Positions 51,401-62,421 of a stretch of 64,000 nucleotides of DNA are shown here, in pieces. Position 1 is the stretch's first letter, and every line of letters starts with the position of its first letter. Both the position numbers and the translations under genes were made by a program. The notes below the pieces were generated by a model. The model was given only the letters and a program-made list of their open reading frames with translations. It was not told where the DNA came from and made no database searches. The DNA is taken from the NCBI GenBank assembly GCA_034336665.1, contig CM067568.1:13921983-13985982 (forward strand), in the 5' to 3' direction. Source of the DNA: Luscinia megarhynchos (lineage: Eukaryota; Chordata; Aves; Passeriformes; Turdidae).

Positions 51401-53857
51401 TTTCATTTTTGCTGTTTCAGTCTGCTAATAACAGTTTTTTTTCTGACTACTGTCTTACTGCATGTAGAAGATACTTTACAGAGTTAATATCCAGCTCCTC
51501 TGATAGCAGGAACTTAGAAACAAGTCATGCATTTGGTGAAGAAAGGGACTAGGAAAAAGGCCTTATTACCAGCCTGAGGAAACAGAGAGGAAGAAAATGG
51601 GAGAAAACGGCTGATCTCCCTGATATGGTTAAGAGGACCAAGCTAAAGGCTGAGAAGTGCAAGAGAAATGCATTCCCTTCCCTGTGCAGCCATCACAGTT
51701 TTCCCTAGTTTCTGGCTTGATTTGTGGGTGTTGAATGAGTAAACACGGGAGCTGACTCCCTTGTTTGTGACCAGCCCCATCACATATCACGAAACTCCTC
51801 CTGCCTTTCCAGGCTCTTTGCCTGCTGCATCCTGTCCTCTCCTCCTCCTCCTCCTTGCTGACAGATGCCTGCATGAAGGACAAAACATTCTTCAGTCCTC
51901 TGTTGCAGAATGCTTCATATAATGCCACTGAAGGAAAAAAACCATTCCTCACTGCTAGGGTGACATATCCTTCTCCTCTTTACCACCTCCCTGCGCTCTA
52001 ACCTTTCCTGTACTACAACCCTATAAAAAAGCTCTTGTCCTAAATCCCTTGTTAGTTTCTTCGGTGTTTGTCCATGAGGTGCAATAGCTCTGTGAAACAT
52101 CAGCTTCTTGTTGTCCTCTTTTGTGCTTCTCTTCTTTCCCCTTCAGGCTGTCCATTTTCTCTAGCCTCACCCTACAAAACAGATCCCACCAGCCCCCTCC
52201 TTCCTGTGGATTTCTTTCTCATCCCACCATGGCTGAGCTCTCAGTGGGTGTCTGATCTGGTCCTCCCCAAAGGCAGGGAGACACTTCACTTCTTTGGGCT
52301 GCCTCAATATGAGAGTAGTAGAATGAAGCAACATCTGCCAGCTGCAGGTTTTTGTGACTGCCCTTTACACCAGCGCATCACATGTTAAATGTTAACAAGT
52401 GTCCTGCTGGAGGACTCAGATTCCTTTTCTCCATTTCATGCTGTGGAGTTGCATGAAAACTTCCAGCTCTTCTAATAACTCTGCCAGGATAAAGTTGGAG
52501 AGCCTGCAGCTGCACCATGTGGGGCTGGGAACCAGACAACCCAAGGAGCTGGGCTCTGTTTGTGGCCCATTATCTACAGTTGTCATGACAGCTTGGAGGC
52601 AGCAGCTGTACCAACACATTGGGACATATTTTTGTCAAATGGATTAGTGGCAAGTGAATAACATACTGACAGCACCTTCCAACATCCACATCTGGCATTT
52701 CTCAGGGGTGTTGCACTTCAAAGGGAAGCTGGCATTTTATTTTCCCTGGCTGATTCCTGGTAAGGTTCATCTGAATCTTGCAAATAGCCATAAAATTGTT
52801 GGCAGATCACATTGGTGCAGTCCTATATGAAATATGCCAGCTGCTTCTTTCCAGCTTAGGTTTCTCCCAGCTATGGGCAGAGATGGAGAAGCAGCCAGAT
52901 TTAGTCCTCAAGTGCCTTTGGGTTTGTGGCTAAATATGGGCAGGCTTTGTGTCAGGGTTCAGAGGGATTAGTGTCTTTTGTCACGTTTTGTTCCTACACT
53001 GCTGTGGTTCCAGTCTTCCTGTTCCACATGTGACCTATGAGCAAAACACTATGATAGTTAGAGGGGGTGATCTTTGGTCTGCCTTCCTCCCAACCTTCCA
53101 TCCAAAGCAGGGGAAGAGGAACTACCTGAAAAACAAGATCAATTCCTTCTCGATCAGCTCCCATCAGTTCCACCCAGCTTATCAGCAGAAAGATTTTTGT
53201 CACGGCAGAGCTGTACTTGGCTGCAGCTGTAATTGTGCTGGGGCTTTTTTTAGGTTGGGGACTTGGTACTATTTGCCCTGTACAGATTTTTGTAATAAAT
53301 GGTCCCAAATGGTCAGTATGGTTATCACTGGTACTATTACTGGTAGGTAACACCGCAGTGAATGTTTTCTTCTGCTATGACTGCCAGTCACTGAAAGGTC
53401 ACACTTTCTGTGTCAATGCATCTCTCCAGGTCTGCTGATGTTTGCCATCACACACATCCTGTACTCTTCAGCCTTTGGCATGAAGCCTTTGGACCTCAAA
53501 GCCGGCTTGCTGATGGGCCTTGTCTCCAGCTCCTGCTATGCCTTCCTGTACTCCTACCTCTCGGGTCCCTTCACCTACCTGGTGGCCGTCTACATCGCCC
53601 TGATCGGCTTCATGGGCTGGCGGGCGGTGGCGGGCGTGCAGCTGTGCAACGACCTGTGGACGTGGACCAAGCTGTCGGCCTGCGTGGGCGCCATGCTCTT
53701 CATGGTGTCGGACCTCACCATCGCGCTCAACAAGTTCTGCTTCCCCGTGCCCTACTCGCGCTTCATCATCATGGCCACCTACTACGCCGCCCAGATGCTG
53801 ATTGCGCTGTCGGCCGTGGAGACCAGGGATGAAGAGGACTTCAGGAAGAGGAGCTAG
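33421..53857 (+). CDS. TMEM86A: TMEM86A, lysoplasmalogenase-like eight-helix membrane protein (whole spliced gene)
   Basis: Three exons (33421-33441, 49013-49277, 53430-53857) join in frame to 714 nt, giving 237 residues plus stop; the human protein is about 240. Members of this YhhN family sit in the ER membrane and cleave the vinyl-ether bond of lysoplasmalogens to give a fatty aldehyde and a glycerophospho-base. The product begins MVSPVTVVKSEGPK, as in mammals. Hydrophobic segments lie at about 15-31, 37-56, 67-87, 93-113, 120-139, 143-162, 174-198 and 205-225. The two family acidic motifs are intact: FSAVGDAFL with Asp82, and MVSDLTIALNKF with Asp190. The C-terminal tail is short and charged. 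The start has a strong Kozak context (GCCGCCGACATGG). In mammals the gene is a known LXR target; I did not identify an LXR element here. TMEM86B is the alternative paralogue, but the N-terminus and the SPTY2D1 neighbour favour TMEM86A. Confidence 0.95.
33501..33670. repeat. C-rich minisatellite at the 5' end of TMEM86A intron 1
   Basis: About nine units of 17-20 bp sharing the core CTGTCCCCGCTCCC, with GGC, GGCG or AGAC linkers. The plus strand is C-rich, so the minus strand has regular G-runs. It starts 60 bp after the exon 1 donor. Confidence 0.92.
45607..45690 (-). mobile_element. Short CR1 LINE 3' fragment
   Basis: The plus strand reads ATCACAGAATCACAGAATGG followed by TTGAGACTGGAAGAGACTTC and TGGAGATTATCTGGC. 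This is the reverse complement of a CR1 tail and the sequence just inside it. The copy is heavily truncated and lies in TMEM86A intron 1. Confidence 0.85.
48649..48659 (+). promoter_or_regulatory. TMEM86A: Consensus TATA box in TMEM86A intron 1, 364 bp before exon 2
   Basis: TATAAAAGGGG is an excellent TATA match in the sense direction close to exon 2. It could mark an alternative promoter, an old LTR or chance; other TATAAAAG matches occur in the window (for example near 39866 and 51326). No initiator or upstream motif was identified to support it. Confidence 0.2.
49013..49277 (+). CDS. TMEM86A: TMEM86A coding exon 2
   Basis: Acceptor TTTGTTTTCTTTAG with a good pyrimidine tract; donor ATG|GTGAGTA at 49278. 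It encodes residues 8-95 and the first base of Gly96 (phase 1 exit). It carries the first three predicted membrane helices and the GD motif with Asp82. Codon use is mixed and moderate in GC, unlike exon 3. The frame remains open past the donor to 49339, but the intron starts at 49278. Confidence 0.95.
50963..51032. repeat. Direct repeat, left copy (TMEM86A intron 2)
   Basis: CTGAATGAGTAAACCTGGGA through CACATATCACAAAACTACC matches the segment at 51731-51800 in the same orientation, with roughly 12 differences over 70 bp. The flanking sequences do not match. Confidence 0.85.
51731..51803. repeat. Direct repeat, right copy (TMEM86A intron 2)
   Basis: TTGAATGAGTAAACACGGGA through CACATATCACGAAACTCC is the partner of the copy at 50963, 768 bp away. 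It may be a local duplication or two fragments of one dispersed repeat. Confidence 0.85.
53430..53857 (+). CDS. TMEM86A: TMEM86A coding exon 3 (terminal)
   Basis: Acceptor CATCTCTCCAG; the exon starts GTCTGCTGATG, which completes Gly96 and reads LLMFAITH. It encodes the last five predicted membrane helices, the VSDLTIALNKFCFPVPYSR motif with Asp190, and the tail ending RDEEDFRKRS, then TAG at 53855-53857. From about 53560 to 53830 third positions are nearly all G or C, and CpG is frequent. That gives long open shadow frames in the +2 frame and on the opposite strand; these are not genes. Confidence 0.96.
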
Positions 53858-54390
53858 GTGGAGTGTCAATAGTCTGTGAACACATGGGTTATATCTCAGG
53901 TGCTGTAGCTGCATTCACCCCTGAGAGAGATCTCCATTTCTCTAGGCACACTGGTGATGTTGATTTTGCTTCTTTGAAGCATTACCTTTGGGAATTACTT
54001 TTATTTTCGTTGGCTTTCTCGGAATACAGCTTACTTCAGTGTGGAGTCCACATCAGAAAGCTTAGACTGTCCCTGCAGTAGTTACTCATTCAACTTTTTC
54101 TCCTTGGAAGTGCTGTACTACTGCATTTTACCTGTTAGTCTTGAAATGGATGCTGAATGTCTGGGAAGAGGAGGGCTGGTGGAAAGGAGGTTTGGCCATG
54201 CACTGTGCTAAAGGGCTTGCTCTCAACTGTAGGCAGACAGGCACAGATCTCTGCTGAAGTCATAGGTAAAAGTTAATTTAACTGATGTTTGTCTCTTCTT
54301 GTGCATTACAAACTCAGTATGCAAACTGGAGCTATTCCTCTGCTGAAAGGAAGCTTGGAAGGAGAATAAAAACAGCATGTATAGCTGGGA
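53858..54390 (+). other. TMEM86A: Probable TMEM86A 3' UTR
   Basis: Sequence after the stop with no coding signal. The first canonical polyadenylation hexamer (AATAAA) is at 54365-54370, so cleavage near 54385-54395 would give a UTR of about 530 nt. Later hexamers exist (for example near 58667), so a longer form is possible. Confidence 0.5.
54365..54370 (+). terminator. TMEM86A: Candidate polyadenylation signal of TMEM86A
   Basis: AATAAA about 508 nt past the stop codon, followed within 30 nt by GT-containing sequence. It is the first exact hexamer downstream of the coding region that I find. Confidence 0.45.
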
Positions 54391-54965
54391 GCTGAGCTCT
54401 GGAGTCAGTGGCAGCATATGGGGCAGTACCCACCAGAACCAGCATGAAGGCAGAACACCAAGCTGGGGGCACAGAGTGGGAGGTGTGCTGGCAGTGCTGT
54501 GCTTTGATTGCAGTGGTCACTGCTCCAGGGCAGGTGTCTAGGTACAAGTCAGCATTGCTGCCTGTGGCAGAACTGTAGAGAGGAGTGTGATGGGATTTCA
54601 GGGACATCTCAGTAGCCAGGCCAGCGTGTTCTCCCTCGCCACGTGCACGCAGTTGCACAGTGCCTGCAGCCGCCAGTGAGATGTAATGGGCACATGAGGA
54701 ACTTTGATTTTTAAAGCAGAACTTACTCATCCTTAGTATGGCAGACAGGCATCTAAGCTTTATGCCTTTTTTCTCCAATGTCCTAACAAGTAATATTCCA
54801 TGTACCCATTAAGTTTTAGTAGCACTTGCAGTACTACTTTTAGTACTGCTGCCTGCATTATCTTAAATCTTTGTGTGAGCATTTCCTGTGATCAAGGCCC
54901 TGATTTTGCATGTAGATTGTCGTGTTTTGCCAGCTGGTGGAAAACGATCCTCTTTACACCACTTC

Positions 54966-54984
54966 TTTTTTTTTTTTTTTTTTA
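54966..54984. repeat. Homopolymer T run
   Basis: An uninterrupted run of about 19 T residues, the longest homopolymer noted in the window. It is not next to any identifiable LINE or retrocopy. Confidence 0.85.
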
Positions 54985-57900
54985 GAAAGCCCCTTTTCAG
55001 CAGAGCTTCCTGAAAAGCACTGTCCTTTGTGTTCAGCACGCCTGCCACTTCCTTCTCAAACTCACATGGCCTTACATAGAACCCTGCTAGCTTTTCCCTT
55101 GTGTTGAGAGGTGCTGAGTGTGTTTCCCATTTCTCTCCAGCCTCACCTGGTGTGCCTGGCAGAGAATAGGCATTGCCTCCCCATGTCTTCTCCATCAGTG
55201 CAAATGCAGCCAGTATTACAGAAATCTGGGTTAACCACCCTGACCCCATGGGGGCATCTGCTGCTTTTCAGACGGGGATCAGAAAGGTCAGCTGCATTAT
55301 GGAGAGGGAAAACACTGTAGGTAGCACAGCCCCTTGTAATCCCTTCCCTTTAATGCTGTTATGTAATACTGTCAGTATTCATTCACTGGCACATCAGGGC
55401 CTGCCTGGAGTAAACAGCTAAGGGAATTTAGAGCCATAAACCATTTTCATTCATCAGCATTGCTTATCTCCTGGCCACACATTGAACCCTTCACTGTAGC
55501 TCTCTGCAGATGTCACCTGTTGTTACTCAGCTTGGCTGTTTGCAAATCTCCTCCTGCAACAGAGTGACCCAGCTAAGCATTTGGGGTGAGTCCCACCATC
55601 CTCCCAGCATGTGAGCAAACAGCACACTGCAGTCTTTGAGTCCCAGCTCCTTGGCATGGGTCAGTCCAGCACACTCAGTCCTTAGCTGGCAGTTCTTCAG
55701 AGGAGCTCCCCCACATCCTGAGCTTCCCTTTGCTTTGAGGGAAATGCTTGTGTGATAAAGTAAGCTTTATTTAAAAGTTTTGAGTTTTGATTCTTTTTTT
55801 TTCCCTCTCTAGAAACGAGTAGTCTTGCACTGCCTGAAAATAGCTGAGTTGCTTTTCTGTGTGCTTTTTCTTCTTGGCTTGCTTTGCTGTTCTGCTCTAC
55901 CATCAGCTACTGGATACTTGCAGAAAAGAGTCTTGATGCGTTATTAGGAGGCCCCTCCTCTCCACTGGCCATCAGAGGTGCAGTTTCTGGTGGCAGAGGT
56001 CTCTGGGTGGGATAGCAGAAACTCGTGCAACCTAAGTGGGCTGTTCCCTTGCTGTCCTGGGGCAGATCACCTGGAGTGACCTGGCTGGGACACATTGGCC
56101 AGTCACACTGGCTCCATCCCAGTGCTGCAACAGCCTCAGCCTTCCTGGGAACACGAGGCAGAGCCCTCAGCATACAAAGGAGAGTCCTGGTTGGCTTGGA
56201 GGTTTGCTGGCCAAGGCTCTTAATCTTCAAAATCTCTCTCTGGCTCTGCATTCCTCTTTCTAATCCATATTACTTGAATGAGACCGTTTTCCTGGAGGCT
56301 CTTTCCTGCTGGGAAGAGACCAGCTGCTGTGGACTGTGATCTGACACAATTTTAAGATGCCTAAATCCTGAGAAACACTAAGCAGTTGCTGGCAGGCTGT
56401 TAAATAACTTTTCTTGGGATTAAAGCTGTTCCTTCAACCCCAGCGAGGGCAATCTTCACTTTGAAATAGAGCAGAAAAAGGAGTGGTGTTCATAAATGAC
56501 AAATGGTGTTACTGTCCTGTAAAACTGAGGTTCAATCCATTCTTCTCCTTTTCAGGAGCACAGTCCTTGAGAAGCACCCAGTCTTTGGCCCAGGAACATT
56601 ACAGAGGGAATGGAGCCTTCCCGGTGGTGTAGTGTTCCTGGCCCCAGCAGCATCAGCTCCTTTTGTTGCTAAGCACAGAGGTTTTCTTTTGACACTGCTG
56701 TATCCAAACATCCTTCTGCAATCCCTGTCCATGGTCACTTGAGCTTACACACTTAGTTTGGTTATTTTCTGTAGTTATCACCCTCTTGGAGGTCCATTGG
56801 CTCTTTAATTGGACATATAAAAGATGCAGCATGTTCACTTCAGCCTCTTTCTGTAGGCAGATCCTCCTTGCACAGAACTCCCAGAGTCAGTCAAAGAAGC
56901 AGTACTAATTGCAACTTGTTTTCAAGTGCTAGTAATACTTCTGGGCTGTGTCACAGGGTGATGCTCATGTACAAATGGCAGGTCAAGAACAAAGCCAGAG
57001 AATTTTAACTTTTAAGATTTCTTCTTACTCTCTGCTGAATACCTGGCTTCAGGTATTCAGGCTTCTTACTCCTCCATATTGAGGCTTTTGCGTGGATTGC
57101 TGAAGGTTTCATGTTATCATCAGTGGAGGTAATTGATATATTTTTACACAAGCTTATAAAATTCCCAAGAGGAACTTGGCAGCTTTTAGTGGCTCTTTAA
57201 AGTTTTCTAGTCCTGTAGTTCGACACTAACACCTGCATTGTCATCTTGCTATCATGGTATTTTTGGGAGCTGCTCTGGAAGGAGCAGATCAAAGCAAACA
57301 GCAGCTATAGAGCTCAGTGGCAGGTGAGCCACTTTGCTTGGTTTCTGAATACAGAGAGGGTCTTTTATGCAGAGGCATCCTAACTGTGTTCTTGGAAGAG
57401 GATGGGAAGTTGTTGACTTGTCATGACAGAAATCCTCCTGGATAATTCTCCTGCCTTTTATCCATGCTCACTTCTTTTGTGGCCTTGGGTGAGTCACTTA
57501 GATTTTCTGGGGCCAGGTCCACATCAGGTGTATGAGGGCCAGTGCAATGCCGAGTTATCCCAGCAGGGGACCAGGCTCTCACCCTGTTCTAAAATTGAGC
57601 TGTTAGCCCTTCCCTACGCCACAAGGATATCTTGAGGATTGGTGCTCATGCAGCACTTTGAAGATGTCAAGTGTTATGTAAGTCACAAGTATTATCCAAA
57701 TTTAATGTTAAAATTGCTTTTAGGGATCTGCAGGACTTGTCTTAAAACATGGAATGCATGACTGCCTTTTGAATTTGCATCAGATAGAAAAAAATGCAAA
57801 ATATTTATTCATGCTGGTTAACAGGATGGGCTTAGCTACACTTGAACTTTGAGGGAGGTTTAGCTTAAAAATCTGAACTCTCTAATTTCAGTTTTGCAAA

Positions 57901-59144
57901 TGGTTTTTAGTTCTTCTGAAAGCCTTGACCAAATTCTTAGATGTGAACTTTGCATCCAACTTCTGCAGTCTGATCTTGTCCCTCACTGTTAGCTAGAGTA
58001 AGTATAATCCAACCAAAACAGAGTACCTCACAATCTGCTGGGGCTTTTGAACAAGCTGGAACAGAAAATGAACTCATTCTGTTCAACCTTCAGTCTGCAG
58101 AAGGTCAGCTGGGTTTCATGAGACAGCTTTTAAAGGGATGTTTAATTTCTCGGACTGTAAGTTTTACTGGTTTTAAAATCAGCAGAGAGAGAAAGCCTTG
58201 ATGGAATCAATAAGGTCAGCACATCCTTCTTGAATTCCTTTCTTTTCACCCAAATCAAGGAAGCTTTGTAGCAGAGGAAGTGCTTGTACCACCAGTCCTA
58301 TAGCCCAGAACAGAAGTTGATCTAGAAATACAGCTCTCAACAATCACCATGTTCTCAGCTAAGACAAAAATGCCACTGTTCACTGATCTAAATCTGGACC
58401 ACAGCTAGAAACTACCTAGTCTTTGTAGCACTAGCTGCTGTACAAACACAAATGAAGGCAAGGAATTACACACCAAGGAATGTGAGCTGTGTACATGTGA
58501 AATGGACCATAATTTTGAAGCAGCTGCAGTAAAAATCTTAATATGAACTCAGAAGCAAATGCAATGCAAATTTTTATGGTTTCTTTAAAATATTTGATGG
58601 ATTTTCATTTTCTTAGTTTGGAGAAAATTTTCTTAATGTTATTTTATTTTTGCTCTTACTGTAAAGAATAAAAATACACAACTCTAGGCAGACTACAAAT
58701 GAAAAAAAGGTGGCCAGTTGGCAGGAATGCCAAAACTTCTGTGGCATGTATTGTTTCTGTGGTGACACTATGCTGCTGTTGGGTGAGCTACTGGAGTAGT
58801 GTGATGGCTCAAAAGTGAGGCTGAAGCAGAGGATGCAGGGGTTGAGCCACCAAGACTTCAGTGGGAGCACGACTGGGCCAGTTTGGATCAGTCAAAAGAC
58901 AGAGCATAAGGAAATAAAAGACACCTTTTCCTGACAGAAGAAAAGCAAGAAACCAAAACCAGCCCGTTGGGCGATGGTGCTGAATCACTACAAACATATT
59001 TATCCAGACCCTGCTGGTGCAGGTTCCTGCTGGACCAAGCCTTGCTCCTAATTCAGCTGGGGAGGCTTGCTCCAAGCCTATGGTGCTGGCAGGGTCAGGC
59101 CAGCAGAACCTGAAGCTTTGTTAAATAAAACTCCAAAACCAGAA

Positions 59145-59245
59145 AGCAACAACAAAAACAAGAACAAAACCCCAAAAACCACCAAAAACAAACAACAAAA
59201 CAAACAACAAAAACAAACAAAAAAACCCCCAAAACAAAAACAAGG
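59145..59245. repeat. CAAAA/CAAACAA-rich low-complexity tract
   Basis: About 100 bp of the plus strand composed almost only of A and C in irregular CAAAA, CAAACAA and ACCCCC steps. It accounts for a phenylalanine-rich spurious frame on the minus strand. Confidence 0.9.
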
Positions 59246-61852
59246 AAGGAAAAAGCAAATGCCACTGGGCAAGTGGCAGTTCTGCCTGCCTGAGAATGCA
59301 GAGTGGCTGGTCTGTCCTGAACACTAGACTTTGTCTTGGACCTGTGTGAGTCTCTTGCTCCAGCCCCTCTCTCACACATTCCAGGCAGAGTGCACTGAAA
59401 GATGTGTCTGAAACAGCTGCTCTTCTCTGGGGAGTCAAGCACTTTGCCATGTCTGAAAGTCTCTAGCACTTACTTTCTTTACTGTGATTGTAAAGGTCAC
59501 CACATACAGTACAGCCAATTGATCTGGGATCTTTTTCTTAACACATTTTTATGCTGATTTTACTATTTTAATTCTTTGTTTGGAATGTAATTTTTCTCAT
59601 TTCTTCTGTGTGTAACAGCAATTAAAAATATTAATTTACTGGGTATTTTTACTGTGCAGATACATTATCTCCTTGCTAATTTTCTGTTTCTGTCACTGTT
59701 TCAGCACTGAATATGAAGCCCCTCTGTGGTGGGCAGCTTTGTGCCACTGTTATGCCATCCAGCATAATTTGTGCTGGAGCTGCTCAGCACCCCACTAAAG
59801 CTGACTGTCACAGGATTCCTACCTGGGGAACCCTGAAAAACACCCTACAGAGCACATCCAAAAAACCAACCAGGCAGCTGGCTGGTGTTACACCACATCC
59901 TGGGTGCCCTGAGATGCCAATCTCTGGAACAAGCTTTCCCTTTGCTGCTCCAGCCTGTCCCACAGACAATGGCCATTTGTCCACACTTCCAGGGAAAAGG
60001 GAGCTTGCTGCACAGGACTGCTCCAGGAAGACTGCCAGTAATTCCCAAACTAATGGCCAAATCTCTCTTGCCCCTAGCCCCAGGAAAAATTTCCAGGAGC
60101 AAAGGAGTAGAGTAGTCTGCACATTTTTCTCTGGTTGAGGATCTGATGCCAGCTTCTTCAGCTGTTTGATGCAGTGGCACAGATATTTTGTTTCATTAAT
60201 CCTGAACCAGGCCATCTGTCACTAGTGGAACAGGTTTCAAGGATTTATAGCATGGAAACACAGCGGGTGTAAGCACTCCCAGCCAATTAAATGGATCTGC
60301 TTGCAGGCTTAATGGAGACTCCTTCATACTCCCCTTCTGAAGTGGAATGGTTCCTGATGTAAGAATTAATCAGTATCAGGCAGAAATACAACCAAATTAT
60401 TCTCAGGGCAACCTAAAGGGGTTAGCAGGAGGCAAAAGTGGGTGATTCTCTCCTCTCCCTTTTATTTGGTCTTTCACAATTCCTTTCAAAAACTTAGAGG
60501 CCTGCTGGGAGGAGCATCCTGTTTCCTCATACCTCTTTCCTAGCTCCAGATGGAACAAAAGTGACACAATATTCTCAGACTGTGTCTGAGATCCTCAGAA
60601 CAGATTCTGACTCTGACTTCTGATTCTCTCACACAGATTCTCAGTGTGTCTGAGTGGTTGGCCACTGCTATATTTTTATTCCACAACTGGCTCCTGGAAG
60701 ATTTCAATCTACATTAAAAGAACCAGCAGCAATGTATGTATATTTGTATTGGTCTACCTGTCAGCACGTTCAGTGGTTCAGATTTTCTGTAATCTCCTAT
60801 CTAGGCATGGCCAGCAGCAGTGAAATTCCTGCACTTTGTGTGGCCAGGTCTTTGTAAAAGTGACTCCCTCATTTGCAAAGCTGTATTTACTTTCTTGGTA
60901 TTGCAAGGATTTAAGTATTTCAGATTTAGGGCTTGCTCTGTGTTTGTATACAATCTCAAACAAAGAAGCCTAAAATATCAAGGAGCTCCTGCTGGGCTAT
61001 CTGGAGAAAAGGAGGCAGAATCCAAGTCTTTTCTTGAACCTGGAAGAAGGATTCTCTCCAATCTTTGGCTCCTTTTATTACCAATAAGATACACTAGTGG
61101 AGGGTATTAGAAATATCACCTTTAACATCCTACTGTACAAAATCACTTAGAGGGAAGGAAGATGGAAACACTGGAAGTGCTCCTGCTGAGCAGAAACCCC
61201 ACTCCACCTGGTCTAACTGACCTTCACAGAAGCCAAGGGCAGCTGCATTTTGAGCCAAATGAAGACAAACTACACAGCCACAACAATGCTGTTGTGCATG
61301 CCAGACTGGGCACAGCTAGTTCCACTAATTATATCTTGTGTTTCAACTTCTGCAAACTTCCTGTCTCTGTGTCCCTCTTTTCTTAAGGAAAAGAGAAGGA
61401 CAAAGTGCCATAATAGTGCAGTCAACCCTATGTTTTGACTGCAAGTCTCATAAAGTTATGGATAAAATGCTATATAAATTTTTAAAGGTTTTAAAGCTCT
61501 ATAAGGTTTTCCACTGAACAAAGGAAAAAGTTGTCTGGTCGCAGTTTTCGTAGGAAGTGACTGTTCAGATATAGGGAGTTCTCATTTTCACTCCCATTTC
61601 CCCTTGTTCACTTCAGCACTGTTCAGAACAATTCACTTTGGGTCTGATAGTCTTTGTGTTCTTTGCAACCTGCCCCCTCTCAGCCTAAGGAAAATTATCT
61701 GAGTTACAACAGCAGCAAAGCTGCTGCTGTGTTTCACTGAGGTGGTGCCATGCCCTATTTGCTTTTGCAAATATTATGAAAAGGCCTAAAACTGAAAATC
61801 ATGGCTAAGCAGAAGAGTGCAATTAAAGGAGAGAAATAGAAGAGTACGTAAG

Positions 61853-62421
61853 TATTGGGTTTGTGTGGCAAGGCTTTGGTGGCAGGAGGGGACTCCAGGG
61901 GTGGCTTCTGTGGGAGGCTGTTGGAAGCTTCCCTTGTGCCCAGAAGCAACAGGTCCAAGTGCCTCCCTGTCAACACTATTGAGAAGGGGAAAAAAAACTG
62001 CAACAGCAAATGCAGCCAAAGAGAGGAGTGAGAATATGTGAGAGCAGAGAAAAGAGAGGCAAAGACAAGGCATGATGAACTGACCACAGCCCCCATTTCC
62101 CACCCAGCTCCACCAATGGGTAAAGGAGGTAAACATTCTGAAATTAAGGTAATCCCAGGAAGAAGGGAGGAGTAGGGGAAAGATTTTTTAAAATTTATGG
62201 GTTTACTTCTCCTTACCCTACTCTGATTTGATTGGTAATAAATTAATTTCCCCGAGTTGAGTGTGTTTTGCCTGTGATGGTAATTGGTGAGTGATCTCCC
62301 TATCCTTACCTTGCTTCATAAGCCTTTTGTTAAATTGACTCTTTCCTGCCCAGCTGTGGGAAGGTAGTGATAAAATGGCTCTAATCTGCACCAGGTGTCC
62401 AGCTGGGGTAAACCCACCACA
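61853..62421 (+). mobile_element. Solo LTR of an avian endogenous retrovirus
   Basis: The block starts TATTGGGTTTGTGTGGCAAGG and ends AAACCCACCACA. Both ends, and internal phrases such as GGTGGCTTCTGTGGGAGGCTG and GGTAATTGGTGAGTGATCTCC, match an LTR family I recognise as common in bird genomes. An AATAAA at 62237-62242 lies in the right place and orientation for the R region. Length is about 570 bp. No retroviral coding sequence or second LTR flanks it. The subfamily (ERVL-like) is a guess, and the first bases are degraded, so the 5' edge is approximate. Confidence 0.7.

Larger units (their letters stand above)
49278..53429 (+). other. TMEM86A: TMEM86A intron 2 (4.15 kb)
   Basis: Starts GTGAGTACAG and ends TGCATCTCTCCAG. 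It contains a pair of related 70-bp segments in direct orientation (about 50963 and 51731). No exon or identifiable transposon is otherwise visible. Confidence 0.9.
54391..61852. other. Downstream intergenic sequence
   Basis: No supported exons. I looked specifically for minus-strand exons of IGSF22 or PTPN5, the next genes in mammals, and saw none. The stretch contains a T19 run (about 54966-54984) and a CAAAA-rich low-complexity tract (about 59145-59245). Confidence 0.5.

Noticed and set aside
53410..53832. 140-codon plus-strand shadow frame over TMEM86A exon 3
   Set aside because: An out-of-frame reading opened by GC-ending codons; the true frame matches the protein family throughout.
53468..53914. 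148-codon minus-strand frame over TMEM86A exon 3
   Set aside because: Antisense shadow (H/G/E/V-rich) of the GC3-saturated exon.
59095..59469. Phenylalanine- and leucine-rich minus-strand frames resembling a membrane protein
   Set aside because: The hydrophobic stretch is the CAAAA low-complexity tract read in reverse.
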